Source of the DNA: an uncultured Oscillospiraceae bacterium
GTDB taxonomy: Bacteria > Bacillota > Clostridia > Oscillospirales > Oscillospiraceae
Reading direction: 5' to 3'
DNA: 64,000 nucleotides
NCBI GenBank assembly: GCA_947627715.1
Contig: CANQXK010000012.1
Location: 1 to 64,000 of the forward strand
Shown: in pieces, positions 22,559 to 31,742 of the stretch
Layout: each line of letters opens with the position of its first letter
How positions within the stretch are numbered: the first letter of the stretch is position 1
Position numbers and translations under genes: made by a program
The notes under the pieces: model-generated
What the model was told of the DNA's origin: nothing
The model's database searches: none
What the model saw: the letters and a program-made list of their open reading frames with translations, nothing else

Positions 22559-23470
22559 TTATCCGTTCTTTTTTCTCAGCTTCTCAAGCGTCTTTTCAAA
22601 ATAGGCCGGCAGGGGGCACTCCAGCTCCACGCTCTCCCCGGTGGCAGGGTGGATAAACCGCAGCTTCCTGGCGTGCAGGCACTGGCCGGCGACGCCCGGC
22701 ACGGGCTTTTTCGACCCGTAGACCGTATCCCCCAGGATCGGGTGGCCGATATACGCCATGTGCACCCGGATCTGGTGCGTCCGGCCCGTCTCCAGCCGGC
22801 ACTCCACCCGCGTAAACCCGTCAAACCTCTCAAGCACCCGCCAGTGGGTGACGGCGGGCTTGCTGTTTTTCTCCGTGACGCACATACGCTTGCGGTCCGC
22901 CCCGTGCCGTCCGATGGGCGCGTCCACGGTGCCGGAATCCTCTCTCAGATTCCCGGTGACTACGCACTCGTATGTCCTTGAAAGGGTGTGGTCGGCCAGC
23001 TGTGCCGCCAGCTTTTTATGGGCGGCGTCGTTTTTCGCCGCGATGATGAGGCCCGACGTGTCCTTGTCGATGCGGTGGACGATGCCCGGACGCAGAACGC
23101 CGTTGATCCCCGAAAGCTCGTCCCCGCAGTGGGCGATGAGGGCGTTGACAAGCGTGCCGTCCGGGTGTCCCGGCGCGGGGTGGACCACCAGCCCCTTGGG
23201 CTTGTTGACCACGATCACGTCTCCGTCCTCAAAGACCACGTCCAGCGGTATATCCTCCGCCGCGGCCTTCGGCTCCTCCGGCTTTGGAATGTCCAGGACA
23301 AGCTCGTCCCCCGGCTCAGGCCGGAAGCTCTTCTTCACCGGCTTTCCCCGGCAGGTGACACGCCCCTCCTCCAGCAGCTTCTGAACGAACGCGCGGCTCA
23401 GCTCCGGCATGGCCCGCGCAATGAGGGCGTCGGCCCGGCCGGACTCATTGACCGTCAGGGTCTCCGTCAC
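22559..23470 (-). CDS. rluD: RluD-family 23S rRNA pseudouridine synthase
   Basis: The protein starts with an S4 domain (RADALIARAMPELSRAFVQKLLEEGRVTCRG). The catalytic domain follows with HRIDKDTSGLIIAAK (active-site Asp), TYECVVTG, RVECRLETGRTHQIRVH and GDTVYG. It isomerises uridines in 23S rRNA helix 69 or a related site. I chose the GTG at 23470, preceded by GAAGGAGGGGGAGAACG, giving 303 residues and a 26-bp overlap with lspA. The frame remains open further upstream but is low-complexity Arg-rich there. lspA-rluD is a usual Firmicute pair. Confidence 0.9.
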   Translation of the reverse strand: MTETLTVNESGRADALIARAMPELSRAFVQKLLEEGRVTCRGKPVKKSFRPEPGDELVLDIPKPEEPKAAAEDIPLDVVFEDGDVIVVNKPKGLVVHPAPGHPDGTLVNALIAHCGDELSGINGVLRPGIVHRIDKDTSGLIIAAKNDAAHKKLAAQLADHTLSRTYECVVTGNLREDSGTVDAPIGRHGADRKRMCVTEKNSKPAVTHWRVLERFDGFTRVECRLETGRTHQIRVHMAYIGHPILGDTVYGSKKPVPGVAGQCLHARKLRFIHPATGESVELECPLPAYFEKTLEKLRKKNG

Positions 23471-23948
23471 CGTTCTCCCCCTCCTTCGCGGTCCTCTTTT
23501 TCCGTTCCTCACGGGTGGTGCGGACTATATACAGCACGCAAAACAGCGCCGCCCCCACGTCGATAAAGGCGTCCGCCAGATTGAACACGGCAAACCGCAC
23601 GAATTCCGGGTTGATCATGTCCACCACGTAGCCCAGAAACGCCCGGTCGATGAGATTCCCCACGGCGCCGCCCAGGATCATGGCGAGGCTCGCCTTCTCC
23701 CAGCCGGTAAATTTTCCCCGCGCAAGGAGCACGATCAGCGCCGCCGCCACCACGGCGGACACGACCGTCAAAATCCACGTGTGCTCGGACAGCATGGAGA
23801 ACGCCATCCCGGTATTTCGTATGTTCGTCAGCCCCACAACGCCGGGGATCAGCTCCAGATACCCATCAGGCGGGATGGTGTGGACCACCCATAGCTTAAA
23901 GAGCTGATCCGCCGCGCAGACTGCGGCGGCAAGGAGGAGATAGATCAT
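23445..23948 (-). CDS. lspA: Lipoprotein signal peptidase (signal peptidase II)
   Basis: The 167-residue membrane protein has four hydrophobic helices and the two catalytic aspartate motifs: GGAVGNLIDRAFLGYVVDM and VFNLADAFIDVGA. It removes signal peptides from prolipoproteins after lipidation. The start ATG 23948 follows AAGGAGAGCCTT; the frame upstream overlaps the ileS terminator region and is not part of the protein. The last codons overlap the start of rluD. Confidence 0.93.
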   Translation of the reverse strand: MIYLLLAAAVCAADQLFKLWVVHTIPPDGYLELIPGVVGLTNIRNTGMAFSMLSEHTWILTVVSAVVAAALIVLLARGKFTGWEKASLAMILGGAVGNLIDRAFLGYVVDMINPEFVRFAVFNLADAFIDVGAALFCVLYIVRTTREERKKRTAKEGENGDGDPDGQ

Positions 23949-23968
23949 AAGGCTCTCCTTACGGATAA

Positions 23969-23990
23969 GAGGGCAGCGGACGCTGCCCTC
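23969..23990. terminator. Hairpin between ileS and lspA
   Basis: GAGGGCAGCG (23969-23978) and CGCTGCCCTC (23981-23990) form a 10-bp stem. A short T-run (GTTTTG) follows only on the plus strand, so on the gene strand it may act as a weak attenuator or processing site rather than a full terminator. Confidence 0.5.
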
Positions 23991-24012
23991 GTTTTGATTG
24001 GATCGCGGTCCG

Positions 24013-26823
24013 TTACAGGCTCTTGACCACGTGGGCGCACCTGTCGCACAGCTCCGGGTGGTCCGGGTCATGGCCCACGGTCTCGCTTCTTGTCCAGCAG
24101 CGGGCGCATTTGGCGTCCTCGCAGGGCCGGACTTCCACGGTGACGCCGGGGAAGCTCTCGCCCGCCAGGCCCTCGCCTCCGCCTCTCACCACGGTGACCT
24201 TGGAGACGATAAACATCTGGGCCAGATCAAGCCCGTCCAGCTTGCCGAAGTCCGCCTCCGCCTCCTGGGAGACGTAGAGGGTGACCTGCGCGTCCAGGGG
24301 CTTGCCGATGGACTTGTCGGCGCGCCTGGCCTCCAGCGCCTTGAGCACGTCGGTCCGCAGCGCGATGAGCTTATTCCACCGCTCCGTCTCCGCCTCGTCA
24401 AAGACGTACTCCGGGTGGACCCTGGGCATATCGTTGAGCATCACGTGCCGGGGATTGGCGCTCCCGTCGTGGGGCATGGCCTGCCAGATCTCATCGCTGG
24501 TGAAGGCCAGGATGGGGGCCAGGAGCCGCACCACGGCGTCCAGGATGGCGTAAATGGCGCTCTGGGCGCTGCGGCGGGAGAGGGAATCCGGCGCGTCGCA
24601 GTAGAGCCGGTCCTTGATGATGTCCAGATAAAAGCTGGACATCTCCACCACGCAGAAGTTGTGGATGGCGTAGGTGACGCCGTGGAACTCGTACCGCTCG
24701 TAGGCCGCAAGGCACTTCTCCACCAAGGCGTTGAGCTGCACCATGGCCCACTGGTCCAAGGGGAGCATATCCCTGTACGCCACAGGCGCGTCCGGGTCAA
24801 AGCCCGTAAGGTTGCCCAGAATGTACCGGGCCGTGTTGCGGATCTTCAGGTACTTATCGCTGAGCTGCTTGAAGATGTTCTCCGAGCAGCGCATATCGTT
24901 GCGGTAGTCGGCGGAGGCGGCCCAGAGCCGGACCAGGTCCGCGCCGTACTTCTTGACGATGTCCTCCGGGGCGATGCCGTTGCCCAGGGACTTGTGCATG
25001 ACGCGGCCCTCGCCGTCCACGGTCCAGCCGTGGGTGAGGACGGTCTTATAGGGCGCGGCGCCCTTCACCGCCACGGCGGTGAGGAGGCTGGACTGGAACC
25101 ACCCGCGATACTGGTCGTTGCCCTCCATGTACATATCGGAGGGCCAGCAGCCGGGGGCGTCCAGCTCCATGCTGGCGATGTGGGTGGAGCCGGAGTCGAA
25201 CCAGCCGTCCAGGGTGTCCGTCTCCTTCTCGAAGTGACGGCAGCCGCACTCCGGGCATACAAGCCCCTCCGGGGCCAGTTCGTCCGCGTCCAGCTCAAAC
25301 CAGGCGTTGGACCCCTTCTCGCGGAAGAGGTTTGAGATCTTCTCGATGGTCTCCGGGGTGCAGATGGGCTTGCCGCACTCCTTGCAGTAGAGCACCGGGA
25401 TGGGCAGGCCCCAGTGGCGCTGACGGGAGATGCACCAGTCCGCGCGCTCGCGGATCATGGAGCTGATACGGTCGCGGCCCCAGTCGGGCAGCCAGGTGAC
25501 CGCCTCGGCGGCCTTCACCGCCTCCTCCTTAAAAGCGTCCACGGAGCAGAACCACTGGTCGGTGGCCCGGAAGATGATGGGGTTCTTGCAGCGCCAGCAG
25601 TGGGGATAGGAGTGGGTGATGTTCTCGGAGGCCAAAATCGCCCCGCACGCCACCAGGTCGTTGAAAATCGGCTCGTGGGCCTTGAGGACGCTGAGGCCCT
25701 CGTACTTTCCCGCGTCGGCGGTGAAGCGCCCCGCGTCGTCCACGTTCACCACAAGGTCCCGCCCGGAGGGGATCTGGGGGTAGCGCTGGCAGACGAAGAA
25801 GTCGTCCGCGCCGTAGGCCGGGGCGGTGTGGACGCAGCCGGTGCCGGCGTCCAGCGTCACGTGGTCGCCCAGAATGACAAGGCTGGTCTGATCAAAGAGC
25901 GGGTGCTGGGCGGTGATCAGCTCCAGCTCGGACCCCTTGAAGGTGGCCAGGACTTCGACGGCCTCCAGCCCCGCCTTTTGGAGGACGGACCCGGCAAGCT
26001 CCTTGGCCATGATATAGACCTCACCGTTGGAGGCGCGGGTCAGGGTGTAGTCGTAGCCGGGGTTCAGGCAGATGGCCAGATTCCCCGGGATCGTCCAGGT
26101 GGTGGTGGTCCAGATGACGAAGTAGATGTTGCTGAGGGGGGCGTAGGCGGCCAGCTTCCCCAGGTCGTCCTTGACGCGGAACTTCACGAAGATCGTGGTG
26201 ACGGGGTCCTCGCTGTACTCGATCTCCGCCTCGGCCAGAGCCGTCTCGTCGTGGGGGCACCAGTAGACGGGCTTCTTGCCCTTGTAGATGTAGCCCTTCT
26301 CGTACATCTTCCCAAAGACGCGGACCTCCTCGGCCTCGAACTTCGGGTCCATGGTGAGATACGGGTGGTCCCAGTCGGCCAGATACCCAAGCCGCTTGAA
26401 CTCGTCCCGCTGGATGTTCACGAAATTCTGCGCAAACTCCTGGCAGGCGGAGCGAAACTCAGGGACGCTCATGGCCTTGCGGTTCAGCTTTTGCTGCTTG
26501 ATGATGGCCGACTCGATGGGCATCCCGTGGTTGTCCCAGCCGGGGGTAAAGGGGGTGCGGTACCCGGACATGGATTTGTAGCGGACGATAAAGTCCTTGA
26601 TGGCCTTGTTGAGGGCGTGGCCCATGTGCAGATGGCCGTTGGAGAACGGGGGGCCGTCGTGGAGAATGAAAGCGGGCTTTCCCTCGTTCCTTTTGAGCAT
26701 TTCACGGTAGAGGTCCATGTCGTTCCAGCGCTCCAGCATCGCCGGCTCGCGGGCCGGGAGGTTTGCGCGCATGGGGAACTCCGTCTTGGGGAGATTAACT
26801 GTCTGATTATAGTCCTGTGGCAT
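24013..26823 (-). CDS. ileS: Isoleucyl-tRNA synthetase
   Basis: The 936-residue protein has the class I signature HMGH (PFSNGHLHMGHALNK) and the editing domain (WTTTTWTIPGNLAICLNP). The KMSKS-equivalent is MHKSLGNGIAPEDIV, the anticodon-binding domain follows, and a C-terminal zinc site has CARCW and CDRC. It charges tRNA-Ile and edits valine. Length is normal for the Firmicute type. It starts 26 bp after the divIVA stop, so it is likely co-transcribed with the division genes. I see no T-box leader in that short gap. Confidence 0.97.
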   Translation of the reverse strand: MPQDYNQTVNLPKTEFPMRANLPAREPAMLERWNDMDLYREMLKRNEGKPAFILHDGPPFSNGHLHMGHALNKAIKDFIVRYKSMSGYRTPFTPGWDNHGMPIESAIIKQQKLNRKAMSVPEFRSACQEFAQNFVNIQRDEFKRLGYLADWDHPYLTMDPKFEAEEVRVFGKMYEKGYIYKGKKPVYWCPHDETALAEAEIEYSEDPVTTIFVKFRVKDDLGKLAAYAPLSNIYFVIWTTTTWTIPGNLAICLNPGYDYTLTRASNGEVYIMAKELAGSVLQKAGLEAVEVLATFKGSELELITAQHPLFDQTSLVILGDHVTLDAGTGCVHTAPAYGADDFFVCQRYPQIPSGRDLVVNVDDAGRFTADAGKYEGLSVLKAHEPIFNDLVACGAILASENITHSYPHCWRCKNPIIFRATDQWFCSVDAFKEEAVKAAEAVTWLPDWGRDRISSMIRERADWCISRQRHWGLPIPVLYCKECGKPICTPETIEKISNLFREKGSNAWFELDADELAPEGLVCPECGCRHFEKETDTLDGWFDSGSTHIASMELDAPGCWPSDMYMEGNDQYRGWFQSSLLTAVAVKGAAPYKTVLTHGWTVDGEGRVMHKSLGNGIAPEDIVKKYGADLVRLWAASADYRNDMRCSENIFKQLSDKYLKIRNTARYILGNLTGFDPDAPVAYRDMLPLDQWAMVQLNALVEKCLAAYERYEFHGVTYAIHNFCVVEMSSFYLDIIKDRLYCDAPDSLSRRSAQSAIYAILDAVVRLLAPILAFTSDEIWQAMPHDGSANPRHVMLNDMPRVHPEYVFDEAETERWNKLIALRTDVLKALEARRADKSIGKPLDAQVTLYVSQEAEADFGKLDGLDLAQMFIVSKVTVVRGGGEGLAGESFPGVTVEVRPCEDAKCARCWTRSETVGHDPDHPELCDRCAHVVKSL

Positions 26824-26849
26824 TTTGGCTGTCCTCGCTTACTAAGAAC

Positions 26850-27782
26850 TTACTTCTTTTTCCTGCCGTCCCCTTCGTCGGTATAGTTGGTGCCGAATTT
26901 GAGGTCGGAAAAATCAAATTTTGGCCGGGGGGTGGTCATCTCGTCCTCCTCGTCCCAGGCGATCCGCTTTGTCTCGCCGTCGCCGGAGTAGATGCGGCGC
27001 ACCGCCTCGATGTCGATGCGGCGGGTGGCGCCGCCGGTCTCGCCGTCGTCTGCGGAGATCACGGGAGGGGCGATTTCCTCCCCCAGGTCCACATCCGCCG
27101 GGGGCGCGGGCGTCTCCTCAGCCGCCGGCTGGGAGGCGGGACTGAACGCGGGTTCCTCTTCGGTCTCCGACTCCGGGGCGGGTTCCTCCCCGGCTGGCGC
27201 GGCTTCGGGGGCCTCCGGTGCGGGGGCCGGGGCCGCCTGAACGGGGGCGGCGCGCTCAGGCTCCGGGGAGAACACCGGCTCCGGGGCGGACTCCGGGGCC
27301 TTCTCAGGAGCTTTCGTGCCGCCGAACTGGGCGGTCACGCCGTCCAGCTTGGTGAGAAACGCCTCATATTGTTCAAGTATCTGGCGCGACGCGGCCACGA
27401 AGGAGGCTGTCTTGACCTTGGCGGCCTCCAGCTTCATGTCCTCGTGGGAGATGTCCTCCGCCACCTTGGCCCTGGACTCGTCGGAATCCCTGGCCGCTGC
27501 GGCCACCATCTCGTCGCACTTGGCCTTCGTCTCGGCCATCATGTCGTCGCTCATCTTCTGTGCCGTCAGGAGCGCCATGCGCATGGCGTCCTCGGTGGAG
27601 CGGTATTCCTCCACCTTCTCAACCAGCACCTTGAGCTTTCCCTTGAGGACCATGTTGTCCTTGTAAAGGGCGGCGTAGTCCGCGGCAAGCTCCTCCAGGA
27701 ACTCGTCCACCGACGTCATGTCATACCCGCCGAATACCGCCTTGGGAAGCTCCTTACTCTCAATATCCTGAGGTGTCAACAT
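26850..27782 (-). CDS. divIVA: DivIVA-domain cell-division protein
   Basis: The 310-residue protein starts with the DivIVA membrane-curvature domain (LTPQDIESKELPKAVFGGYDMTSVDEFLEEL). A coiled coil runs to about residue 150. A long acidic Pro/Ala/Glu-rich region follows (about 165-265; repeats of PAPEAPEAA type), then a short conserved tail. DivIVA proteins gather at negatively curved membrane at septa and poles. It lies between sepF and ileS, as in many Firmicutes. The disordered insert makes it longer than the B. subtilis protein. Confidence 0.9.
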   Translation of the reverse strand: MLTPQDIESKELPKAVFGGYDMTSVDEFLEELAADYAALYKDNMVLKGKLKVLVEKVEEYRSTEDAMRMALLTAQKMSDDMMAETKAKCDEMVAAAARDSDESRAKVAEDISHEDMKLEAAKVKTASFVAASRQILEQYEAFLTKLDGVTAQFGGTKAPEKAPESAPEPVFSPEPERAAPVQAAPAPAPEAPEAAPAGEEPAPESETEEEPAFSPASQPAAEETPAPPADVDLGEEIAPPVISADDGETGGATRRIDIEAVRRIYSGDGETKRIAWDEEDEMTTPRPKFDFSDLKFGTNYTDEGDGRKKK

Positions 27783-27925
27783 ACCAATCCCATCCTTTCG
27801 TCGCAGCGAGCGCCGCTTCGCCCCGCCTTCCGGCGTGGACGCGGCCCCCGCTCCTCCTCTTTTGCCGCGTCCCGCATCGGCGGGCGCACGGCGGTTTTTC
27901 TCTTAAAATTCCCGGCCGCGGGAGA

Positions 27926-28396
27926 TCAGAAATAGAGGCCGTTGTTCTCCAGCTCGTCAATGAGGTCGCCCATCAGATTGACGTTGTACGGCGTAATGAG
28001 ATACGTCCCCTGGGCGACCTTCTTGATCTTGCCGTCCTGAGCGAAGGCCACGCCCGACAGGAAGTCCAAAAGCCTTCTGGAGACGTCCTTGTTGGTGGAC
28101 TCCAGGTTCAGCACCACCGTGTGCTTGTCCCGGAGGTGCTCGGCGATGTTGGCCGCGTCCTCAAATTTGTCAGGCTTTACAAGCACCACCTGGAGCTGTG
28201 TGGTGGCGTGGATGTTCACCACCCGGTTGGACTCCCGGCGGTCCTCCGCCGTATTCCCGGTGGGCACACGGGTGGGGGCGGCGGTGCGGGGCGTCACGGG
28301 GATCTTCTCCGGCGCGCGCGGCGTAAAGTCCTCAAATTCGTCGTCCTCATCGTCATAGGGCCGTGTCAGTTTTTTAAGCTCGCTCAGAAATCCCAT
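27926..28396 (-). CDS. sepF: Cell-division protein SepF
   Basis: The 156-residue protein has an N-terminal amphipathic membrane anchor (MGFLSELKKLTR) and an acidic linker (DDEDDEFEDF). The SepF core contains HATTQLQVVLVKPDKFEDAAN and FLSGVAFAQDGKIKKVAQGTYLITP. SepF binds FtsZ and tethers it to the membrane. ATG 28396 after GGAGGCTACACAA is preferred because the anchor starts there. It follows the yggS-type gene, the usual order in Gram-positives. Confidence 0.95.
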   Translation of the reverse strand: MGFLSELKKLTRPYDDEDDEFEDFTPRAPEKIPVTPRTAAPTRVPTGNTAEDRRESNRVVNIHATTQLQVVLVKPDKFEDAANIAEHLRDKHTVVLNLESTNKDVSRRLLDFLSGVAFAQDGKIKKVAQGTYLITPYNVNLMGDLIDELENNGLYF

Positions 28397-28428
28397 TTGT
28401 GTAGCCTCCAAAATTGAAAGTAGTGGGT

Positions 28429-29130
28429 TTACCTGTCATAATGTCTCTCGCCGAAGATGGCCGAGCCGACCCTCACCATGTTGGAGCCGCAGGCGATGGC
28501 CGTCTCAAAATCGGCGCTCATTCCCATGGACAAAATGCTCATGGTAACATTATCGTATTTTTTTGCGCCCATGTCAATAAAAAGCTTGCGCATTTGCTCA
28601 AAATATCTTTCCGTTTTTCCCTTTTCCGTCTCCACAGGGGGGACGGTCATCAATCCTCGGACAAAAATCCCGCGCGTTTTCGCCGCCTCGTCCACAAGCG
28701 CGGCAAGCTCCCGGGGCGCGACGCCGGATTTTGCCTCCTCCATGCCGATGTTGACCTCCAGCAGCACGTCCTGGGTCGTCCCCAGCTCCTCCGCCTTCCG
28801 GCCGATCAGTCTCAGAAGCTCCGGCGAGTCAACGGACTCGATCAGGTCCACCCGGCCCACCAGGTTCTTCACCTTGTTTTTCTGGAGGTGCCCGATAAAG
28901 TGAAGCGACGCGCCCTCATAGGCGTTCTCGGAGAGCTTTCCCTCCAGCTCCTGCACCCGGTTTTCCCCGAAGAAGCGGATCCCCGCCTCATAGGCGGCCC
29001 GGACGCGGCGCGTGTCGTTCATCTTCGAGGCGGCCACGACGGTGACCTCCCGGCCCGCCCTTTGCGCGGCGGCGGCCGCCCGCTCAAGTACCCTCCGGGC
29101 GTTGTCCCGGATCAGGCTCAGCTCCTCCAT
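28429..29130 (-). CDS. YggS/PLPBP-family PLP-binding protein
   Basis: This protein of about 233 residues has a TIM-barrel PLP site with the lysine in VTVVAASKMNDT, then FGENRVQELEGK, LHFIGHLQKNKVKN and LSMGMSADFETAIACGSNMVRVGSAIFG. The family binds PLP without known catalysis and helps PLP and amino-acid homeostasis. Either the GTG at 29136 or the ATG at 29130 could be the start; the ATG has GGAGGAG at better distance. It overlaps or abuts the upstream HlyD-like gene and precedes sepF. Confidence 0.92.
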   Translation of the reverse strand: MEELSLIRDNARRVLERAAAAAQRAGREVTVVAASKMNDTRRVRAAYEAGIRFFGENRVQELEGKLSENAYEGASLHFIGHLQKNKVKNLVGRVDLIESVDSPELLRLIGRKAEELGTTQDVLLEVNIGMEEAKSGVAPRELAALVDEAAKTRGIFVRGLMTVPPVETEKGKTERYFEQMRKLFIDMGAKKYDNVTMSILSMGMSADFETAIACGSNMVRVGSAIFGERHYDR

Positions 29131-29132
29131 GC

Positions 29133-30320
29133 TCACTCCTCCACCACGGCGTTGTCGTAAAGATTGGCGGCGCGGACGATGATGATGTCGCCCTCCCGCA
29201 GGCCGTCATGCTCGGACTCCACCATGTAATAGTCCCCGCTCTCGGCGATGATGTTGACGGGCGTTTCGTGGGCGGTGATGCCCTGGAGGATATAGCAGAC
29301 GGTCCCGCCCTCCTCATCCAGGTGGACCGCCTCCCTGGGCACGCCCACCCCGGTGAGGGTGTCGAACACGATCTCCGCCGTGGCCTCCCTCACCGCCGCG
29401 ATGTCCTGCATATATTTGTCCGTGGAGAACACGGCGGCGCACTTCCCGTTGTCCGGGAAGCTCACGCTCTCCACCCTCATGGTCAGCTCCGCGGAATAGG
29501 TCCTGGAAAAGACCAGCTTTACGTTCTTCCCCGGCGTCAGTTTCCCGGCGCTGGCCTCGTCGACCTCGGTGACGTAGTACCACCGAATGCCGCGCACCAG
29601 CTTCCCCACGACGTTGGCCCCCACGGGCTTCGGTGCGGAAAAGAGGTTCTTGTACTGGGCCACGCTGAGGGACTCCAGGTCCGAGGGCGTGACGCTCTCA
29701 AACCCGTCCACGGAGAAGGAGAACGTGCCGGAAAACGGCGCGGTCACCCGTCCCGTGTCCGACGAGGCGCTCTGGGCCAGTGCCCGAAGCTGCGTCTCCA
29801 GGGCGGCGATCTCCTCCGCCTCGCTGCCCGTCGCCAGGGCCGTGCCGGAGAGGATATAGGCGTCCACGTCCTGCTCGATCTCATAGAGCTGCGAGAGGTT
29901 CCCGCCGGAGACCGCCTTGGAGAGGGCGATGATGGTCTCCTTGGAAAGCTGGTCCTCGCTCTTGCCGTTTTTGATGGCCGTGAGCTGGCGGATCTTCAGC
30001 TGGATCTGGCTGATCTGCTGCGCCCGCTCCATGGCCTCCGCGCCGGAGTAGCGCACGGCCACCGTCTCCCCGGAGGCCAGCTTCGCCCCCTCCGTCACCG
30101 TGACGGCGAGGTTCGAGCCGGAGGCCGTCAGCGGCTGCTCGTCCCGGACGATGTAGCCGGAGGTCTCCAGCCCGTCAAGAAGCTCCATGCCGGAGGCGTT
30201 GACGGTGCGCAGGGGGTTGCGGTAGCTGGCCACAAAGGAGACGCCCAGATACGCCATAACGGCCACGAAAACCAGCACCGCCACGAATTTGATGATGGCG
30301 TCGCTGCGCTCCATCTCCAT
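29133..30320 (-). CDS. HlyD-like membrane-anchored protein
   Basis: The protein of about 395 residues has one N-terminal membrane helix (IIKFVAVLVFVAVMAYLGV). It then has a biotinyl-lipoyl-like segment (SGSNLAVTVTEGAKLASGETVAV), a helical hairpin (about residues 85-175) and beta-barrel parts with VTAPFSGTFSFSVDG. The layout resembles membrane-fusion (HlyD) proteins, but no transporter gene is adjacent. In Clostridia such proteins occur just upstream of yggS-sepF. A role at the division site or in envelope assembly can be inferred from context only. Confidence 0.65.
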   Translation of the reverse strand: MEMERSDAIIKFVAVLVFVAVMAYLGVSFVASYRNPLRTVNASGMELLDGLETSGYIVRDEQPLTASGSNLAVTVTEGAKLASGETVAVRYSGAEAMERAQQISQIQLKIRQLTAIKNGKSEDQLSKETIIALSKAVSGGNLSQLYEIEQDVDAYILSGTALATGSEAEEIAALETQLRALAQSASSDTGRVTAPFSGTFSFSVDGFESVTPSDLESLSVAQYKNLFSAPKPVGANVVGKLVRGIRWYYVTEVDEASAGKLTPGKNVKLVFSRTYSAELTMRVESVSFPDNGKCAAVFSTDKYMQDIAAVREATAEIVFDTLTGVGVPREAVHLDEEGGTVCYILQGITAHETPVNIIAESGDYYMVESEHDGLREGDIIIVRAANLYDNAVVEE

Positions 30321-30404
30321 GCTCCCGCCCCCTTTCGGCATACCTTATCCAATTGATTATACCACACTTTCATTGATTTGTCCACAACAATCCCGCCTGG
30401 CAAC

Positions 30405-30444
30405 CATAAAAATCAGGGCAGGAAATCCTGCCCTGATTTTTATG
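30405..30444. terminator. Bidirectional terminator between hfq and the HlyD-like gene
   Basis: CATAAAAATCAGGGCAGG and CCTGCCCTGATTTTTATG form a perfect 18-bp stem with an AAAT loop and A/T tracts on both sides. It terminates the mutL-miaA-hfq unit and separates it from the division cluster. Confidence 0.93.
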
Positions 30445-30459
30445 CTTTTTTCCCGGAGG

Positions 30460-30729
30460 TCATCGGAGCGCCGGTTCCCTCTCCGGCAGCAGCTCCGGCT
30501 CCTCCTCCAGCTCCGGGATGTTAAGGCTCCTGGCCGGGGCGATGGTGGAGATGGCGTGCTTGTACACCATCTGCTGCTTCCCCTCGCTCTCCAGCATCAC
30601 CGTAAAGTTATCGAAGCCCAGCACCGCGCCGCGCATCTGAAACCCGTTGACCAGAAACACCGTCAACGGCGCCCTCTTCTTCCGCGCCTCGTTTAAAAAG
30701 GAATCCTGAATGTTAAGTGCCTTTATCAT
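30460..30729 (-). CDS. hfq: RNA chaperone Hfq
   Basis: The 89-residue protein has the Sm1 region ([37 protein letters not shown]) and the Sm2 motif [10 protein letters not shown]. An acidic/Arg C-terminal tail replaces the usual glycine-rich one. Hfq hexamers bind small RNAs and mRNAs. The order mutL-miaA-hfq is conserved in many Clostridia. A gap of about 80 bp with GC-rich repeats lies between miaA and hfq. Confidence 0.95.
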   Translation of the reverse strand: MIKALNIQDSFLNEARKKRAPLTVFLVNGFQMRGAVLGFDNFTVMLESEGKQQMVYKHAISTIAPARSLNIPELEEEPELLPEREPALR

Positions 30730-30809
30730 ATGTAAGCCGCCTTTCCGCGCGTTCTCGCGCGCTTTATATAGTGGGAAGGGCGCGCCCTCCCCCTCCGACA
30801 GCTTACATA

Positions 30810-31742
30810 TTATACCAGTCCCTTTACGAAATCTGTCGAAAGAGACACGGCTTTTTCAAAATCAGGCTCTTTTTCAAAATTCAAATGAAGCGCGCCCTCG
30901 TACCGCCGGCACCAGCTGATCTGGCGCTTGGCGTACCGGCGCGATTCCCGCTTGACGGTCTCCACGGCCTCGTCCAAAGAGGTCTCCCCGGCCAGGGCGG
31001 CGCAGATCTCCTTATAGCCGATGGCCTGCATGGCGGTGTGCCGCGGCGTCAGGCCCATCCGAAGAAGGCCTTCCACCTCCTCCGTCAGTCCCCGCTCCAT
31101 CATCCTGTCCACCCGCCGGTCGATGCGGGCATAGAGGTCCGCCCGGCCGGCAAACCCCAGGACCACGGTTTTGGCCGCGTACCTCGGCGGCCTTTTTTTC
31201 GTCTCAAGGTCGTGCTCCGAGATGTTCCCGCCGCATTTGGCGATCTCCAGCGCCCGGACGATGCGTTTTTTGTCGTTGGGGTGGAGCTTCGCGGCCCGCT
31301 CCGGGTCAGCGGCGGCCAGCTCCTCAAGCAGCCTCGCCCCGCCCACCTCGTCGTACCGCGCCGCCAGCTCCTCCCGCAGCCGCCCGTCCTCCGGCCTCCC
31401 CTCAAAATCCCGGCCGGAGATCAGCGACTCGATATACAGTCCCGTGCCGCCCACGATGAACGGCGTCCGCCCCCGCCGGAGAATGTCGTCGCAGACTGCG
31501 GCGGCCTCCTCCACATAGCGGGAGACGGAGTAGCTTTCAAAGGGGCTGACCACGTCGATCATATGGTGGGGCACCCCGCCCATCTCGTCCTTTGTGGGCT
31601 TTGCCGTCCCCACGTCCATGTATTTGTACACCTGCATGGAATCGGCGGAGACCACCTCGCCCCCCAGGGCCCTCGCCAGGCGCACGCCCAGCTCCGTCTT
31701 GCCCGTGGCGGTGGGTCCCGTGATGACCACCACTTCTCTCAT
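30810..31742 (-). CDS. miaA: tRNA dimethylallyltransferase
   Basis: The 310-residue enzyme has the P-loop [64 protein letters not shown] and [13 protein letters not shown]. It adds a dimethylallyl group to A37 of tRNAs that read UNN codons. The start codon overlaps the mutL stop (ATGA). MiaB, encoded at 34946-36355, acts on the product of this reaction. Confidence 0.95.
   Translation of the reverse strand: MREVVVITGPTATGKTELGVRLARALGGEVVSADSMQVYKYMDVGTAKPTKDEMGGVPHHMIDVVSPFESYSVSRYVEEAAAVCDDILRRGRTPFIVGGTGLYIESLISGRDFEGRPEDGRLREELAARYDEVGGARLLEELAAADPERAAKLHPNDKKRIVRALEIAKCGGNISEHDLETKKRPPRYAAKTVVLGFAGRADLYARIDRRVDRMMERGLTEEVEGLLRMGLTPRHTAMQAIGYKEICAALAGETSLDEAVETVKRESRRYAKRQISWCRRYEGALHLNFEKEPDFEKAVSLSTDFVKGLV

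Noticed and set aside
26824-26849. T-box leader for ileS
   Set aside because: Only 26 bp separate ileS from divIVA, and no T-box-like sequence was seen in the 143-bp gap before divIVA.
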